Positions 5,488 to 6,923 of a stretch of DNA of 6,923 nucleotides are shown here, in pieces. The position numbers were made by a program, and so were the translations under genes. The stretch is from contig CAYFNZ010000045.1 in the NCBI GenBank assembly GCA_964344625.1, positions 1 to 6,923 on the forward strand, in the 5' to 3' direction. Position 1 is the first letter of the stretch. Each line of letters opens with the position of its first letter. Origin of the DNA: JAAYEL01 sp964344625 (GTDB lineage Bacteria > Bacillota > Clostridia > Tissierellales > Peptoniphilaceae). The notes beneath the pieces are model-generated. The model had not been told where the DNA came from and ran no database searches. It worked only from the letters and a program-made list of their open reading frames with translations.

Positions 5488-5904
5488 ATGAAGGAAAATA
5501 GCGCCGGTGGCGTAGTTATCAAAGATGGGAAAATTCTTTTGCTTAAGAAATACTTTGGTGACTGGGTCCTTCCTAAGGGAAAGATAGAAAAGGAAGAAAC
5601 CACATCAATCACCGCTTTAAGAGAGGTTCGTGAAGAATCAGGGGTAGTTGCTGAAATCGTCAAGAGAGTAGGCTTTGCAAAATATATATATTATAACCAA
5701 TCTTCTGAGAAGGTTTATAAAAGGGTAGATTATTATTTGATGAATTACAAAGAAGGTCAGCCAACGCCTCAAAAAGAAGAGGGATTCGCCTCCGCTGAAT
5801 TCCATGACTTCGAAAAAGCGATTGATTTATTGAAACATGAATCAGAGAAAAAAATGGTGGAGAATGCCATTCGTATTTATCGAAAGAAAAAGGAAGGTAG
5901 ATAA
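5488..5904 (+). CDS. Nudix hydrolase
   Basis: The 138-residue product carries a perfect Nudix box at residues 31-53: G-x5-E-x7-REVREESGV. Before it are AGGVVIKDGKILLLK (6-20) and the WVLPKG strand (26-31). Nudix enzymes cleave a nucleoside diphosphate linked to another group, using Mg2+ held by the box glutamates. The substrate cannot be read from this sequence; diadenosine polyphosphates, modified dNTPs or nucleotide sugars are all possible. The gene sits between rapZ and whiA, where many Firmicutes carry yvcK/glmR. B. subtilis also has a Nudix gene (yvcI) in this locus, but upstream of yvcJ. The ATG at 5488 is preferred over the in-frame TTG at 5485 because GGAGGTG (5476-5482) is 5 bases from it. 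The stop codon overlaps the whiA start by one base (TAATG). Confidence 0.93.
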   Translation: MKENSAGGVVIKDGKILLLKKYFGDWVLPKGKIEKEETTSITALREVREESGVVAEIVKRVGFAKYIYYNQSSEKVYKRVDYYLMNYKEGQPTPQKEEGFASAEFHDFEKAIDLLKHESEKKMVENAIRIYRKKKEGR

Positions 5905-6854
5905 TGTCATTTTCAAATGATATTAGAACTGAGATAAGTAAGCGAAAAATTTATAGTGACCTGGAAGCTCTTATAGAGCTATCCGCAATACTAAAGACAA
6001 ATGCGAGCATTTCCTTGAGAAATGCTTTTTTCAATATAAATTTTACGACAGAAAACATCGATGTATCTAAAAGAATATATAAACTAATAGAAAAAATTTA
6101 CGGCTATGAGCCAACTGTATCATTTGTAAAAAATGATAACATACAAAAAGATGGAATTTATACCATATCTATAGAAGACGAATCCGTAGTCAATGCCCTC
6201 CTATCAAGTGCAGGTATAGACCTTTACGGAAATTACACTATAAATATGAACACCCTTTATCAAAGGTTGGAAGACGAAAAGGACAACAAGAAGGGGGCAT
6301 ATATTAGAGGAGCCTTTTTAGGAGCTGGCAGCATGGTGGATCCGCAAAAGAGCTACCACCTAGAAATGATATTTTCAAAATCAGAAGATTATATATTTAC
6401 CAAAAATATATTAGACGACCTAAACCTTAGCCCTTTAATAAATGAAAGAAGGGACAAATATGTCCTATATTATAAGGACTCTGAAAAAATATCAGACTTT
6501 CTTAACGTAATAGGGGCGACCAATAGCATGTTGGAGCTGGAAAACATTAGGGCTATGAAGGATGTAAGAAATAATGTAAATAGACAGGTAAACTGTGACA
6601 CCGCAAATATAAACAAGACCTTGACAGCTGCTATGAAGCAAATTCAACATATAAATTATATTATAGATAAAAAAGGACTAAACTTTTTAGACGAGAGTCT
6701 AAGGTCAGTAGCAAAGGCCAGATTAGAAAGGCCGGATATATCTCTTAAAGAGCTAGGTAAATATATAGAACCAGAGCTTTCAAAGTCAGGTGTAAGCCAT
6801 AGGTTAAAGAAGATAGAGGACTTGTATAATAGCTTATTAGAAGAAGAAAAATAA
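5904..6854 (+). CDS. whiA: WhiA-family DNA-binding protein
   Basis: WhiA proteins combine a LAGLIDADG-endonuclease-like core without nuclease activity and a C-terminal helix-turn-helix domain. The 316-residue product has the usual length. The N-terminal domain (about 1-110) leads to the core stretch YIRGAFLGAGSMVDP then SYHLEM (residues 133-155). The strongest signature follows, with ENIRAMKDVRNNVNR (213-227) and VNCDTANINKT (229-239). The helix-turn-helix is at about 278-305 (SLKELGKYIEPELSKSGVSHRLKK). In Streptomyces WhiA activates sporulation division genes. In B. subtilis it affects division and chromosome segregation and may not act as a classical regulator, so the role here is more likely growth-linked. 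AAGGAAGG (5890-5897), inside the Nudix gene end, is the ribosome site, and the one-base overlap with the previous stop implies coupled translation. No clear terminator follows. Confidence 0.96.
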   Translation: MSFSNDIRTEISKRKIYSDLEALIELSAILKTNASISLRNAFFNINFTTENIDVSKRIYKLIEKIYGYEPTVSFVKNDNIQKDGIYTISIEDESVVNALLSSAGIDLYGNYTINMNTLYQRLEDEKDNKKGAYIRGAFLGAGSMVDPQKSYHLEMIFSKSEDYIFTKNILDDLNLSPLINERRDKYVLYYKDSEKISDFLNVIGATNSMLELENIRAMKDVRNNVNRQVNCDTANINKTLTAAMKQIQHINYIIDKKGLNFLDESLRSVAKARLERPDISLKELGKYIEPELSKSGVSHRLKKIEDLYNSLLEEEK

Positions 6855-6869
6855 ATTATCAAAAAAAGC

Positions 6870-6898
6870 TTGACAATAATATCTACGAGTAGTATTAT
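6870..6898 (+). promoter_or_regulatory. Strong promoter for a gene beyond the right edge
   Basis: A perfect TTGACA (6870-6875) is followed after 17 bases by TATTAT (6893-6898), one mismatch from consensus. It begins 16 bases after the whiA stop. Transcription would start near 6905. The remaining 18 bases hold no start codon and end in AGAGCTCT, a palindrome or half of a stem cut by the window edge, so the gene driven is unknown. Confidence 0.75.
6876..6898. promoter_or_regulatory. Operator-like inverted repeat covering the promoter spacer and -10
   Basis: The left arm ATAATA-T-CTAC (6876-6886) and the right arm GTAGTATTAT (6889-6898) are inverted copies of 10 bases, apart from one extra T at 6882, separated by GA. 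The dyad starts right after the -35 and ends with the -10, so a protein bound there would block RNA polymerase. The bulged T breaks exact symmetry, and AT-rich promoter sequence raises the odds of chance pairing. Confidence 0.45.
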
Positions 6899-6923
6899 AT
6901 AAAAGCTGACTTGAGAGAGCTCT

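Noticed and set aside
6294..6370. LAGLIDADG homing endonuclease
   Set aside because: The core stretch belongs to WhiA, which keeps the fold without the acidic catalytic residues and carries the WhiA C-terminal signature.
6899..6923. Start of a riboswitch, T-box leader or rRNA gene
   Set aside because: Only about 18 transcribed bases are visible and no diagnostic motif is present, so no type can be supported.

Overview
The window looks like chromosomal DNA from a low-GC Gram-positive anaerobe. AT-rich codons, consensus sigma-A promoters, strong GGAGG-type ribosome sites, a Veg protein, a WhiA/RapZ locus and the tail of a sortase-type surface protein all fit Firmicutes. The lone DUF1858 redox protein and the general protein style suggest the Tissierellia/Peptoniphilaceae (Anaerococcus, Peptoniphilus, Finegoldia); that placement is an inference from recall, not a search.

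Layout. (1) 1-98 is the C-terminal membrane anchor of a cell-wall surface protein that starts outside the window. (2) A long two-way terminator hairpin (115-160) separates it from a converging minus-strand gene for a 66-residue DUF1858 CxxC protein (195-395). (3) 396-592 is a divergent promoter region: one promoter for the DUF1858 gene and two tandem consensus promoters for veg. (4) veg (593-835) ends in a clear intrinsic terminator. (5) murI (957-1754) follows, behind a duplicated extended -10 element. (6) 1832-2869 encodes a membrane-anchored SH3b plus VanY-like protein whose metal-binding and catalytic residues appear to be replaced. (7) A perfect hairpin with seven T's lies directly against the murB ribosome site. 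(8) 2926-6854 is a tight same-strand run: murB, a PHP-domain phosphoesterase, rapZ, a Nudix hydrolase and whiA, with overlaps or gaps of at most 45 bases. (9) After whiA a near-perfect promoter, with an inverted repeat covering its spacer and -10, points to a gene beyond the right edge.

How the genes fit together. MurI supplies D-glutamate and MurB supplies UDP-N-acetylmuramic acid, both cytoplasmic peptidoglycan precursor steps. The VanY-like protein is predicted to sit outside the membrane where it could bind wall peptides. RapZ links to glucosamine-6-phosphate/UDP-GlcNAc metabolism in other bacteria, and WhiA is tied to division and chromosome segregation. The region is best read as a wall-synthesis and growth-control neighbourhood. 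In many Firmicutes yvcK/glmR lies between rapZ and whiA; here a Nudix gene takes that place.

I found no mobile element, CRISPR array, RNA gene or clearly new multi-gene system. The items most worth a second look are the apparent VanY pseudoenzyme, the hairpin in front of murB, the yvcK replacement and the operator-like dyad at the right edge.
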